Below are positions 52,749-61,128 of a DNA stretch of 64,000 nucleotides, in pieces. This DNA is from Trueperella pyogenes (GTDB taxonomy: Bacteria > Actinomycetota > Actinomycetes > Actinomycetales > Actinomycetaceae). The notes under the pieces were generated by a model. The model had not been told where the DNA came from, made no database searches, and saw only the letters and a list, made by a program, of their open reading frames with translations. Position 1 is the stretch's first letter. Every line of letters begins with the position of its first letter. The position numbers and the translations under genes were made by a program. Location of the stretch: the NCBI RefSeq assembly GCF_001070855.1, contig NZ_JVLH01000012.1, forward strand, positions 1 through 64,000, in the 5' to 3' direction.

Positions 52749-53747
52749 GTGAACTCGGTAGGCGATCTTAGATATTTCTTGGCTATTTTCGGTGTGATAG
52801 CGGGAGCCATCAAAGCCGTAACAACTGCTCTCGGAGGATTGCCCAATCTGTTTCCTTCGCAGATACGATGGCGCAAGACAGTTACATCGAAAGGGGACTT
52901 CGCAGAACTTCGCTATCTACGCGCGATAGAAAAGCTTCGCTCTTGCGCAATGAAGCATGACCTGGCTCATCCGCTAGAACAGCAGATATACAAAGACTCG
53001 GTTGAGCGGCTGACGACAAGATACGTCGACGTTAAATATGGATACAACTTTACGGGGGCGTTTCAAGCTTTTCTGCTCTGCGTTCTTTGGCTGATTCTCT
53101 GCCCGATTGTGCTCGTTGAATTTCGCTCATCAGATCCGTATCTGTCGGTGCAAGTCATCGCGTTTTTTGTAGTGCTACTAATGATGGTTTCGGGGATTTT
53201 CTTTTTCCTCCTGCTTCTACTTCTATCGACAAGCGACAGCGCTTCTATCCCCGGTTCGATTAACTCTGCACGCCGCAAGAAGCTCCTAAAACGAGAATGC
53301 ACTCAAGAAGTCCCCTTGTCTCGATTGCAGGACCTTCTCCTAAAAAATGTTGAATTTGTATTTGTTGATGGAACTGTGCGTTCTGGATATCAGATGAGCA
53401 GCTTGGGCGTGTCATCCGGGGTTATATCACTGTGCAGTGAATCGCTTGAGGATGGGTCTGTTGGTTTGGCTACGAGCGAATGGAAGGGTGTTAAAACCGG
53501 AGAAGAGTATAAACATCTTATAAAACAGCTTGTTCAATCGAGGCTCCTTTCGTGCTATCTAGATGCCGGGGAGCACCCTCAATTTATTGTCGTTTCTGAA
53601 TACGGAATTTCGAGTATTGAAGTTACAAAAACGATTCAAGAATTTGGATTTATCGCGCATGATTTAGGTAAAATTGAAAATCGCGTAATTCCACTGAAAA
53701 AGAAAATTGAAGAACTTCGACTCTTGCGCGAAGCGGGCCTGGCTTAA
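52749..53747 (+). CDS. Unrecognised membrane protein next to hsdR (module gene 1)
   Basis: 332 residues from GTG 52749 (AAGGA upstream). Hydrophobic N-terminus (about 8-30), two strong spans about 102-122 and 130-158, then a soluble C-terminal half of about 170 residues with an alternating beta/alpha pattern (VPLSRLQDLLLKNVEFVFVD, GYQMSSLGVSSGVISLCSES, SRLLSCYLDAGEHPQFIVVS). I do not recognise a family. Low GC like hsdR. It lies 110 bases after hsdR and 50 bases before the next gene, so it could belong to a defence unit; this is inference. Confidence 0.6.
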   Translation: MNSVGDLRYFLAIFGVIAGAIKAVTTALGGLPNLFPSQIRWRKTVTSKGDFAELRYLRAIEKLRSCAMKHDLAHPLEQQIYKDSVERLTTRYVDVKYGYNFTGAFQAFLLCVLWLILCPIVLVEFRSSDPYLSVQVIAFFVVLLMMVSGIFFFLLLLLLSTSDSASIPGSINSARRKKLLKRECTQEVPLSRLQDLLLKNVEFVFVDGTVRSGYQMSSLGVSSGVISLCSESLEDGSVGLATSEWKGVKTGEEYKHLIKQLVQSRLLSCYLDAGEHPQFIVVSEYGISSIEVTKTIQEFGFIAHDLGKIENRVIPLKKKIEELRLLREAGLA

Positions 53748-53797
53748 TCTCCCGCGTTCTATTTAACTATTGATTCTTTGAAAAAGGAGGAAAATAA

Positions 53798-54433
53798 GTG
53801 GAAACGAGCGAAAATGATTCGAATTCAGATGAATGGAATCCATCACTGGCCGAACTTATTGAAGCAGTTGAGGATGAAGATCATCTACATCATGATGAGG
53901 CGGTGAAGCGGAATCGGGAATTGGCTGACCGAATGAGGCCTCTATTAGATAGCTTCAAGGGGACATCCGCTATTTTTTCGCCCACCTTAACTAAGCAGCT
54001 CCAAGGCTTCGCCCTCCCTGCCGTAAAACTTCCCAAGATGGACTTGTCTCCCATTCTGAAAGCAACCCAACAGGCTGACGAACTTATGGAGCAACATAGA
54101 GCTCATGTGAAGGGGCTGTCGGCACTCACTAGTCCGCAAATTAGTAGTGAACTAGCGTGCTCGATCCAGCGTATTCAAGAAGAACGGGTTGAGCGCGAGA
54201 AACGTGCTGAGGATTTGCTCGAATCGATGGTCGCACAGATTACTGAAACGAATCGACGTATGGAGAAAGTTGCCGCTGGGGTAGATGCGGTAAATGACTC
54301 CGTCATCAATTTGGACAAAAACAGCTCCGTTGCGCATCGGAGCTCAATGCGCTTGAACTGGGCAGTTCTGCTTGCTGCGATTCTTGGAACTGTCATAACT
54401 ATTGTCTTGTTTGTTCTAGACCGGTATATTTAA
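53798..54433 (+). CDS. Unrecognised tail-anchored coiled-coil protein (module gene 2)
   Basis: 211 residues from GTG 53798, preceded by an excellent AAAGGAGGAAAATAA site. Acidic, helix-rich N-terminal part with His-rich segment DEDHLHHDEAVK, a middle region PTLTKQLQGFALPAVKLPKM, a coiled coil about 120-175 (RIQEERVEREKRAEDLLESM), and one C-terminal membrane span about 188-208 (WAVLLAAILGTVITIVLFVL). It is probably a cytoplasmic coiled coil anchored at its C-terminus. No family recognised; likely partner of the gene at 52749. Confidence 0.6.
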   Translation: METSENDSNSDEWNPSLAELIEAVEDEDHLHHDEAVKRNRELADRMRPLLDSFKGTSAIFSPTLTKQLQGFALPAVKLPKMDLSPILKATQQADELMEQHRAHVKGLSALTSPQISSELACSIQRIQEERVEREKRAEDLLESMVAQITETNRRMEKVAAGVDAVNDSVINLDKNSSVAHRSSMRLNWAVLLAAILGTVITIVLFVLDRYI

Positions 54434-54522
54434 TGTTTCTTTTATCGAAGATTGAATATTGTGGAATTAGGGGGATCTTGTTATTGAGCGCAGCTATTTT
54501 TGCTCTTAATATTTCCGAGGGT

Positions 54523-55293
54523 TCAGCTGTCTGCTCGAAGCCCACACCCAAACACTTCCGCCGCATTCTCCCAATTCACGCCATCACTCCCACGCCACCA
54601 GTTCAAGGGATATGACAGGCTCTGCCTGAGGTCGCCGGTGTCGCGTTCCAGTGGGGGAGTGAATGAATGCAGAAAACCGGGATGTCCCGGCGCCTCAAGA
54701 ATCCCACAGATTCCCAGAGTCTCAACGATTCCAACGGCCTCGGCCTGGTTGCAGGGAAGCAACTTCGCGGTGCGGATAGCGGTCGCCAAGGTAGTGCCAC
54801 TGGCCTCGTCCTCCATGGAATCGGCCAGCTCCAAGATCGACCTCAGTATCCCCGCATCAACATCGCTCGCAACCCGACGCTCCATCGACGCGAACTGCTC
54901 CAAGTAAAAGATCGGCTTCCCGATCGTTCCCCAAATACCGCCGCCCTTGTGCTTCACCCAGTTAAAGAAGGTGCCCGTCAGCTTCTCTGGAACCTCCTCC
55001 GCCTGGCCTCGATCAAACAATAACCAACTGCGGGCATACACATAGGACGCCAAAATATAGCGGTAATCCACATCGCGCGAGGACAAACTATATAAAAACG
55101 CCTGCGCCGAATCCTCTAAAGACACAGCCTCAAAGCATCGCTCCAGGACATCAAGCGCCTGATCGAGAGTAACCGGCTGGTCCTCAACAACGACGCCCAT
55201 CTTCCGGGCATAAGCAAGCTCCTCAGCGCTCACTGAATACTTTTTCTGATCGTCCATCAACCGATTCAGAATCTGAACAGCTTTCTTATCCAC
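54523..55293 (-). CDS. Hypothetical soluble protein
   Basis: 256 residues, mostly helical, no membrane span or signal. I do not recognise a domain. Notable segments: YSVSAEELAYARKMGVVVED, LDQALDVLERCFEAVSLEDS, and near the C-terminus PLNWWRGSDGVNWENAAEVF. GC content is again that of the core genome. It lies downstream of the macrodomain gene on the same strand with 72 bases between, so co-transcription is possible but not certain. Confidence 0.65.
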   Translation of the reverse strand: MDKKAVQILNRLMDDQKKYSVSAEELAYARKMGVVVEDQPVTLDQALDVLERCFEAVSLEDSAQAFLYSLSSRDVDYRYILASYVYARSWLLFDRGQAEEVPEKLTGTFFNWVKHKGGGIWGTIGKPIFYLEQFASMERRVASDVDAGILRSILELADSMEDEASGTTLATAIRTAKLLPCNQAEAVGIVETLGICGILEAPGHPGFLHSFTPPLERDTGDLRQSLSYPLNWWRGSDGVNWENAAEVFGCGLRADS

Positions 55294-55365
55294 ACTTGCC
55301 CGCCCTTCGAAGTGCCTGCAACAGCGGAAACCGTATAGCTCAGAAGCGCCTACCGCCCCAAAACC

Positions 55366-56187
55366 TCAGAACCCCAAAAGCCTTCGATAAATCGCCTCGT
55401 CCTCATCAGAAAACACATCGAACACAACGACCATCGGGGACTGAGTCGCCGTCAGCCACTGATTGACCACATCTACCGCGACCTCGGCAGCATCCTGCTT
55501 CGGGTAGCCGAAAAATCCCGTCGAAATACAGCAGAAGGCAAGCGAACCCATCCCGCTTTCCTGAGCCAAATCCAGGCAATTCAGGTAGGAGCTCATCAGC
55601 TCGAAACGATGCATGTCAGCGTCCTCGCCGGCGGGCACAATCGGCCCGACCGTGTGAATCACTCGCTGCGAAGGCAAGTTATACGCCCCCGTAATCTTCG
55701 CCCTACCCGTCGGCTCCTCGTGGCCCTGCTCTTCCATGAGCTGCGCACACTCCAAGCGCAACTGCACGCCCGCGAGAGTATGAATCGCATTGTCAATACA
55801 CGCGTGCCCGGGCTCCCAGCAGCCCAACATCTTCGAGTTCGCCGCATTCACAATCGCATCCGCCGCAAGCCTCGTTATGTCACCGCGCCACAGGCGAATG
55901 TTCGGGTGCAGGGGCGCGACCTCGGCCTCGTCAATGGAAACAACGCCATCCCCGGCAATCAGCTCACTAAGCAACTGATCCTGCAAAGCCAGCCACTGCG
56001 GCGAGGCGGGCATGGGAGGGCGCGTATTGACCAGCGCGCGGAACTGCTCCCACATCTCATCGACCCCGGTCGGCGGGGGCACGTCGATACCGCGCTCCTC
56101 GCACAGTCCCGCAATCAGCGGGGTTAACAGCTCAAGCTTCCGACTGGGCCACATAAGCATTCCTCTTCTAAAAACGTGGGTTGGCAA
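55366..56187 (-). CDS. Zinc-type macrodomain protein (probable protein-ADP-ribose hydrolase)
   Basis: 273 residues. N-terminal about 85 residues helical, then a macrodomain from about 90: IRLWRGDITRLAADAIVNAA (ADP-ribose binding), NSKMLGCWEPGHACIDNAIH, where the Cys, His and Cys are the zinc ligands of zinc-dependent macrodomains, then RVIHTVGPIVPAGED and LAFCCISTGFFGYPKQDAAE. Such enzymes remove ADP-ribose from proteins and are often linked to a SirTM ADP-ribosyltransferase; no such partner is seen nearby. Start ATG 56187 is less certain; an internal Met (MWPSRKLELL) is possible. Confidence 0.88.
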   Translation of the reverse strand: MPTHVFRRGMLMWPSRKLELLTPLIAGLCEERGIDVPPPTGVDEMWEQFRALVNTRPPMPASPQWLALQDQLLSELIAGDGVVSIDEAEVAPLHPNIRLWRGDITRLAADAIVNAANSKMLGCWEPGHACIDNAIHTLAGVQLRLECAQLMEEQGHEEPTGRAKITGAYNLPSQRVIHTVGPIVPAGEDADMHRFELMSSYLNCLDLAQESGMGSLAFCCISTGFFGYPKQDAAEVAVDVVNQWLTATQSPMVVVFDVFSDEDEAIYRRLLGF

Positions 56188-56447
56188 CAGTCTAGTTCCG
56201 CTGCGGTGATAGGTTAACGCTGTTTGAACAGTATGTACGCGAACCCGGAAGACGCATGGGTTTTACGCCTTGACAGCCATCAGTGCCACCCGATTACCGC
56301 CAGTGGCGGTATAAATTGGCGGTAATCAATCTGCAGTGGGGAAAGTAAGCTCCTTGCAGACTTGTTCGCGCGTGCCACTCGTGCACTGCTATTGCTACAT
56401 TGAGCGTGAAATTGGCGCTTATTCCTAGGCAGACAAGGAGCCCGACT

Positions 56448-56993
56448 ATGAGGTACGCCAAGACGGTGGTCTTGAAGGGGGGAGTGGAACTCCTGGTGAG
56501 GAATGCCGTCGCCTCGGACGCCCACGCGTTGCGTGAGACGACGCAACGCACGCATGCGGAAACCGACTACCTGCTGTCCTACCCAGACGAGCAGAGTGCC
56601 GACGATGAACAAGAAGCCCGCTCCCTGGAGGAAACGGAACGTAGTAGCAATGAGGTTGAGCTCGTCGCAATCATCGACGGGCGCATTGTTGGAAGCGCAG
56701 GAGTCTCAGCTGTGCGCAGTCGGCGCAAGGTTGCGCACCGGGCGCGTTTTGGGATCAGCATCCTCAAGGAGTACTGGGGGATGGGAATCGGCCGGATGCT
56801 GATGGATGCGAGCATTGACTGTGCTCGGCAGGCGGGTTACACCCAGCTTGAACTCGAAGTGGTGGCGGACAACGAACGGGCGGTGTCTCTTTACCGCCGC
56901 GCCGGATTCGAGGAGTACGGGCGCAATCCCCGGGGCTACCGGTCCGCGTCTGCGGGATATCAGGAGCTCGTGTACATGAGGCTGGAACTGTAG
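56448..56993 (+). CDS. GNAT-family N-acetyltransferase
   Basis: 181 residues from ATG 56448, chosen by AAGGAG seven bases upstream. Acetyl-CoA-dependent acetyltransferase fold: VELLVRNAVASDAHALR at the start, the acetyl-CoA loop RFGISILKEYWGMGIGRMLM (about 101-120) and the LELEVVADNERAVSLYRRAG segment that marks GNATs. The substrate is unknown. Free-standing gene. Confidence 0.88.
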   Translation: MRYAKTVVLKGGVELLVRNAVASDAHALRETTQRTHAETDYLLSYPDEQSADDEQEARSLEETERSSNEVELVAIIDGRIVGSAGVSAVRSRRKVAHRARFGISILKEYWGMGIGRMLMDASIDCARQAGYTQLELEVVADNERAVSLYRRAGFEEYGRNPRGYRSASAGYQELVYMRLEL

Positions 56994-57088
56994 CGCTCCG
57001 GAGGGTAGCTGGCGGTTATGTGTCTAGCTTGAGGAGCCTAGCATCGGTGCATGTCTTCGTCGTGTTGTGAGTGACGTACCCTTAAACC

Positions 57089-58252
57089 GTGAAAATCCTT
57101 GTCGTCCCCATGCTGGTCCGTTCGCAGATGGGCGGTCCGTGGTCGCGCGCGCAGCGCGTCGCACGTGCGTTCCAGGACGCTGGCCATGAGGCCGTGCTCG
57201 CGTGGGGAGACGACGGCAACTGTGTCAATCCCACCGCTCCGACGCTCGAGATTCCGGTGCCCTCACCTCTCGGCCTTCCCGAGGCGATTGCCCGTCACAC
57301 CTTTCCGCTGGCGTCGCGCTTGGGGCTGATGGGTCGCAAGCCCGTTCATAGTTTCGAAGAAGTGCTGTGGTTAACGGGCTCTTTGGATTATCGCTACAGC
57401 TGCGCGGTAGTCGAGAAGCTCCGTGAATTCATACGGACATGGCGCCCCGACGTCGTCTACTCGGAATTCAACCTCGCCGCCGTCATCGCCGCCCGCGCCG
57501 AGGGGATCCCCTGCGTGGGCAGCGGCTCGCAGCCGACGACCGCTGCCTATGCCTCAAACCCGCGCAAATCCGCAGGAATTCGACGCCTGCTACGCGAGAT
57601 GGGAATGCCCGCCCCGGCCTCGTCGCTGACCATCCTTGAGGGGATGAAACACCGCTTCATCCCCAGCTGTCCCTCGCTGGAACCAGATGCCGGGAAACAG
57701 GCGATCTACTGCGGTTTTCTTGGCGAGGTGCCGACGGTGGATAGTCGCAGCACCGATCGTGATTGCGCGGTGGTATACCTCGGCTCAGGCAGTGTCCCCG
57801 CGGGCGTTGCCGTGCGAGTTGGCCGGCAGATCTCGAGCGCGCTTGGCTGCGATGTGTACGTCGCAGGTGTGCCCGAAGCGGTCTACGCCGCAGCAGGCCA
57901 CAAAGTGCACTGCACGCCTCGCTTAAACTTTGCCGAGCTCATCCCTCGCGCCCGCCTCATGGTCCATCATGGCGGGCAAAACTCGATGATGGACGCGCTG
58001 GCTTACCAGGCGCCACAAGTTGTCGTACCCGGTCGGGTTTTCGAGCGCCAATTCAACGCCGATGCCGTCGAGCGTACGCGCTGTGGCCTGAGCGTGCGCG
58101 CACCCAAGCCCGCTCTTATTGCCGAGGCCGCGCTGCGCCTCGTCGATGAAACTTCCCTGAGCGATGGGCTTGCGAGGCTGCGCGACGAACTGTCGGCATT
58201 GGGTGGAACTGAGCGGATTGTCAGCGAGGTTGAGGAGACTCGCTACTTGTAG
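57089..58252 (+). CDS. GT-B glycosyltransferase, UDP-glycosyltransferase/MGT-like
   Basis: 387 residues from GTG 57089. Two Rossmann halves: N-terminal LVVPMLVRSQMGGPWSRAQR and the donor-binding half with AVVYLGSGSVPAGVA and the pyrophosphate-binding HHGGQNSMMDALAYQAPQVV (about 291-310), then PGRVFERQFNADAVER. These are the marks of GT1 enzymes that glycosylate small molecules or lipids. Donor and acceptor cannot be read. It stands alone between unrelated genes. Confidence 0.82.
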   Translation: MKILVVPMLVRSQMGGPWSRAQRVARAFQDAGHEAVLAWGDDGNCVNPTAPTLEIPVPSPLGLPEAIARHTFPLASRLGLMGRKPVHSFEEVLWLTGSLDYRYSCAVVEKLREFIRTWRPDVVYSEFNLAAVIAARAEGIPCVGSGSQPTTAAYASNPRKSAGIRRLLREMGMPAPASSLTILEGMKHRFIPSCPSLEPDAGKQAIYCGFLGEVPTVDSRSTDRDCAVVYLGSGSVPAGVAVRVGRQISSALGCDVYVAGVPEAVYAAAGHKVHCTPRLNFAELIPRARLMVHHGGQNSMMDALAYQAPQVVVPGRVFERQFNADAVERTRCGLSVRAPKPALIAEAALRLVDETSLSDGLARLRDELSALGGTERIVSEVEETRYL

Positions 58253-58591
58253 GATCTGCCCCGTGGCCGGTGTTGGAGCCTAGTGGGCCTGAGCAGGAGA
58301 CTTCTTACTTGAACTGCGCTATTCCCCAGACTCATTGGCGCCGTTTGGAGGCATTGACACCAGTTGGAGCTTTGAATGAGCGGTTTTTGGGGTATGCGAT
58401 GCCGCCAAGTGGTGCCAATCGCGCCTAATAGTGTCGATCCGACCTAGCGGTGTCGATCCCACCCAAAGCAGTGATGCGAGATAGCAGTGATCTCTCCTAA
58501 GAGCGTCAATCCCACGTAGTAGCGCCGGGTGAGTAGCCCCGGCCAGGCCGTCTAAATCGCGCTGCGACAGGAGTCGCCCCCGCAGGCGCTC
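58253..58591. other. Non-coding stretch with a degenerate tandem repeat
   Basis: No gene supported. The segment 58411-58525 repeats a theme of about 19-21 bases (GTGCCAATCGCGCCTAATA, GTGTCGATCCGACCTAGCG, GTGTCGATCCCACCCAAAG, then more diverged copies such as GTCAATCCCACGTAGTAGC). No CRISPR-like conservation and no hairpin stands out. Confidence 0.5.
58411..58525. repeat. Degenerate about 20-bp tandem repeat
   Basis: About six units, each beginning GTG or GTC and containing ATC[C/G][C/G]ACC or a variant. The two central units (GTGTCGATCC at 58431-58440 and 58450-58459) are the best preserved. It lies downstream of the glycosyltransferase and of the convergent TetR gene. Confidence 0.5.
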
Positions 58592-59332
58592 TCAGTTCCA
58601 CCCGCGCAGGATTGCCTCGAGCCCTCGCTCAAACTGGGTGACGAAATCGTAGTGATCCTCAAGAAGATCTTGGATCAGTGGACGCAGCGCCTGCGCATCC
58701 TCGGGGTTGAGAGCCGCGCTCGCTGCCTGCAAATCGACGGGTTGTTCGGAGGTGCCTCCCACGGGCGGAACGACCTCGGCGGCAACGAAAGCCGTCGTGT
58801 AGATCGATACAGCATTAACCAATCCGAGCATGTCTGCATTCGGAGTAAAACCGCGCCGGGCTAGTGCCAGAAACACGCGCGCCAGCTGAGAAAGCTGCTC
58901 GGGAGTCGACATCGGGTGCGTGAGCAGCAACATGACCGTACCCGGGTGTGCGCGAAGCGTAGTGGCCAAGCAGTGCGCGTACTCGCGCATGTAGGCCAGC
59001 AGTGGCGAGGCCGAGGCGGCCTGGGGTGCTCCCGGTGCGTCGTGCGTCGCCTCGGACGAAGTTGTGGACTCAGAGCGCTCCGGTACGTCCACTTTCCCGC
59101 CCTCAACGCGAGCTAAAAATGAGTTGAAAGTGAGGCGCCAAACCTGCTCAGAGATTCCCTCTAGTAGAGCAGCCTTATCAGGAATATGGCGATAAAACGC
59201 GGCCTGGGACACGCCTAAACGCTTTCCCAAAGACCGCAGAGATAGGGCGGAGAGCCCCTCCTCATCAACCAATTCGAGCGCAGCAGACAAAATGATGTCT
59301 CGCGATAGCGCGCGTGGCTTTGATGATGGCAT
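58592..59332 (-). CDS. TetR-family repressor of the ABC exporter operon
   Basis: 246 residues. N-terminal HTH: IILSAALELVDEEGLSALSL, RSLGKRLGVSQAAFYRHIPD. The C-terminal domain resembles the TetR_C type (AHCLATTLRAHPGTVMLLLT, YTTAFVAAEVV). It is the third gene of the operon ATPase-permease-TetR (20-base gap from the permease). The two GTTAACA-C/G-TGTTAAC palindromes upstream of the ATPase gene are its probable operators, giving feedback control and release by an exported compound. Confidence 0.88.
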   Translation of the reverse strand: MPSSKPRALSRDIILSAALELVDEEGLSALSLRSLGKRLGVSQAAFYRHIPDKAALLEGISEQVWRLTFNSFLARVEGGKVDVPERSESTTSSEATHDAPGAPQAASASPLLAYMREYAHCLATTLRAHPGTVMLLLTHPMSTPEQLSQLARVFLALARRGFTPNADMLGLVNAVSIYTTAFVAAEVVPPVGGTSEQPVDLQAASAALNPEDAQALRPLIQDLLEDHYDFVTQFERGLEAILRGWN

Positions 59333-59352
59333 GGACTCTCCGCTCGGGTGGA

Positions 59353-60120
59353 TTACTCCTTGTGATAACGAAACTTTATCAGTGCAAGCGCGGCGAACGC
59401 GGCGAAGAATCCCAACAATGCGCCGATTTGCGGGGTGATATCAGCGAATCCAAGTCCATCCAAGCTCACCTTGTTGATTGCGGCGTTTGCCCAGTAAGCA
59501 GGGGAGAGGCGCGCGGCGTGCTGCGCCCAGTCGGGAAAAGATGAAATTGTGCAGAATGCTCCGCCGATTCCTGCGGCGAGCATCCCCACGATATTCGACA
59601 TGGACAGAGCAGCATCGCGACTGTGCGACCACAAGGCGATTGCGACGCCCAAGGCCGATAGGACAGCTGAAAAACTCAGCAGTACTGCCATCAATGCAAC
59701 AAGAGAGCCCTTCGGGCGATACCCGAAAATCGCCGCACCGAGCACGAGCACGACCGTGATCTGCACGGTCTGCATGATGTAGGCAACCAACGCCTTGCCG
59801 GTCAGGATGGATGCGCGCGAGGTCGGAGAGGCCTCGAGGCGCTCCCATGTTCCCCAGGAATGCTCGTTGAAAAAAGAGCCAATGATGTTCTGGACGGCGA
59901 GGAAAGAAAAGAGAATCGCCATCGAGGGAACCGCCTGTTCGGCGCCGGTGGCTCCCGTGTATCCGTCGGCCAGGAGCATTGACTTGAACGCCGGCATCAT
60001 GAAAGGAATCAAGACAAGCGGGATTATCGTCAGGATCAATGTTGGCGCCGGGTCGGTGAGTTGGAGGCGAATATTTAAGCGGGTCATCGCCCATAATTGC
60101 TTAAGCTGCGACATGGTCAC
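59353..60120 (-). CDS. ABC-2 type exporter permease
   Basis: 255 residues with six predicted spans (first about 22-45, last about 230-250). ABC-2 membrane protein with the FFNEHSWGTWERLEASPTSR segment, the typical coupling helix of the DrrB/YhgE-like permeases. Start GTG 60120 lies inside the ATPase reading frame (20-base overlap), so translation is coupled. With the ATPase it should form an exporter; the substrate (drug, lipid or peptide) is unknown. Confidence 0.9.
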   Translation of the reverse strand: MTMSQLKQLWAMTRLNIRLQLTDPAPTLILTIIPLVLIPFMMPAFKSMLLADGYTGATGAEQAVPSMAILFSFLAVQNIIGSFFNEHSWGTWERLEASPTSRASILTGKALVAYIMQTVQITVVLVLGAAIFGYRPKGSLVALMAVLLSFSAVLSALGVAIALWSHSRDAALSMSNIVGMLAAGIGGAFCTISSFPDWAQHAARLSPAYWANAAINKVSLDGLGFADITPQIGALLGFFAAFAALALIKFRYHKE

Positions 60121-61024
60121 TCTCCTCGATGATGTGCAGGTATGCGTTGTGCAGGCTCGGTTGGTCGATCTTCACATCGACGAGGCGTGCTCTCGCCAAG
60201 GCTGGCGAGGCCAAAACTTCGCCGATGCGCGAGCCTGGGTCGGCCTCGTCCCCGCTGTGGCGCAGTACGTTGCCGTCGGCGCTCCACCCCTCGAGCGGGG
60301 GAACGGTGCGGTCGAAGGTAAGCGTGACCTCGGCGCTGCCGTGGGCGGAAATGATCTCCTCAAGGCTTCCGCGGGCAACGATTCGCCCCTCGCTCAGGAT
60401 CGCGATGTCAGAGCCAAGCTCCTCGAACTCCGCCAAGTAATGCGAGGTGTAGACGACGGCCGCGCCTTCTTCGGCCAGGTGACGGACCGCGCTCAGGATC
60501 TGGCTGCGCGCTTCAACATCCGCCCCAACCGTGGGCTCGTCCATGAAGATCAGTCGAGGCTTGTGCATGATCGCCATGCCCGCGTGGAGTCTGCGCTGCT
60601 GGCCACCCGAGAGATGCGAGGCGCGTTGGTCGCGTTTTTCACTCAGGCCAAGCAGCTCCATGACCTCGCCGGCGCGCACGACGGCTTCGCGGCGGCCAAG
60701 CCCGTGTAGCTCTCCGAAAGCGGTGAGATTCTGTGCGACGCTCAGGTCGGGGTAGATGCCGAGTTCCTGTGGTGCATATCCGAGCAGCTGGCCGATGTTG
60801 TGCGCTGCAGGATTCTTTCCGCAGATGCGAACGCTGCCGGCGTCTGCTCGCTTCAGCCCGCACAGAATAGTGATGAGCGTCGATTTTCCGGCGCCATTTC
60901 GCCCAAGCAGTCCAAGGATCTGCCCCGGCTCGACGCGAAGGTCGACTCCGCGCAGGACGTTGTGGGTGCCGTAGCTCTTGTAGATTCCTTGAACTTCTAG
61001 GGTGGGTGAGTGTGGTTGCGACAC
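60101..61024 (-). CDS. ABC exporter ATP-binding protein
   Basis: 307 residues from GTG 61024 (GGGAGA upstream). Full set of ABC motifs: Walker A GLLGRNGAGKST (about 36-47), Q loop YAPQE, signature LSGGQQRRL, Walker B LIFMDEPT and the switch His TSHYL. The long C-terminal part resembles the DrrA/CcmA class. I chose 61024 because the longer frame runs into the operator and the promoter spacer. First gene of the exporter-TetR operon. Confidence 0.92.
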   Translation of the reverse strand: MSQPHSPTLEVQGIYKSYGTHNVLRGVDLRVEPGQILGLLGRNGAGKSTLITILCGLKRADAGSVRICGKNPAAHNIGQLLGYAPQELGIYPDLSVAQNLTAFGELHGLGRREAVVRAGEVMELLGLSEKRDQRASHLSGGQQRRLHAGMAIMHKPRLIFMDEPTVGADVEARSQILSAVRHLAEEGAAVVYTSHYLAEFEELGSDIAILSEGRIVARGSLEEIISAHGSAEVTLTFDRTVPPLEGWSADGNVLRHSGDEADPGSRIGEVLASPALARARLVDVKIDQPSLHNAYLHIIEESDHVAA

Positions 61025-61040
61025 GGTTATTCTCCCATCG

Positions 61041-61055
61041 GTTAACAGTGTTAAC
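61041..61055. promoter_or_regulatory. TetR operator GTTAACAGTGTTAAC (proximal)
   Basis: Inverted repeat GTTAACA / TGTTAAC around a central G, 17 bases upstream of the ATPase start codon. It is the exact partner of 61073-61087, which has C as its central base, so the two sites are reverse complements of each other. Confidence 0.85.
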
Positions 61056-61070
61056 TTTGTGTCGAGATAG

Positions 61071-61099
61071 AGGTTAACACTGTTAACTTGTGGATGCAA
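61071..61099 (-). promoter_or_regulatory. Promoter of the ABC exporter operon
   Basis: Minus strand: -35 TTGCAT (61094-61099), 17-base spacer, -10 TAACCT (61071-61076). The distal TetR operator lies within it. TTGCAT matches the -35 consensus well and the -10 only partly. Confidence 0.55.
61073..61087. promoter_or_regulatory. TetR operator GTTAACACTGTTAAC (distal)
   Basis: Same palindrome as 61041-61055, centres 32 bases apart (three helical turns). It covers the spacer and part of the -10 box of the minus-strand promoter. Confidence 0.85.
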
Positions 61100-61128
61100 T
61101 GCGGTCTGACGTACTGTGGTGAAAGCTT

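Noticed and set aside
54433-54615. 60-codon frame starting inside the stop of the coiled-coil gene
   Set aside because: No ribosome site, no conserved sequence, and it overlaps the 3' end of the opposite gene.
58411-58525. Possible CRISPR array
   Set aside because: Units are about 20 bases, contiguous without spacers and strongly diverged; no cas genes nearby.
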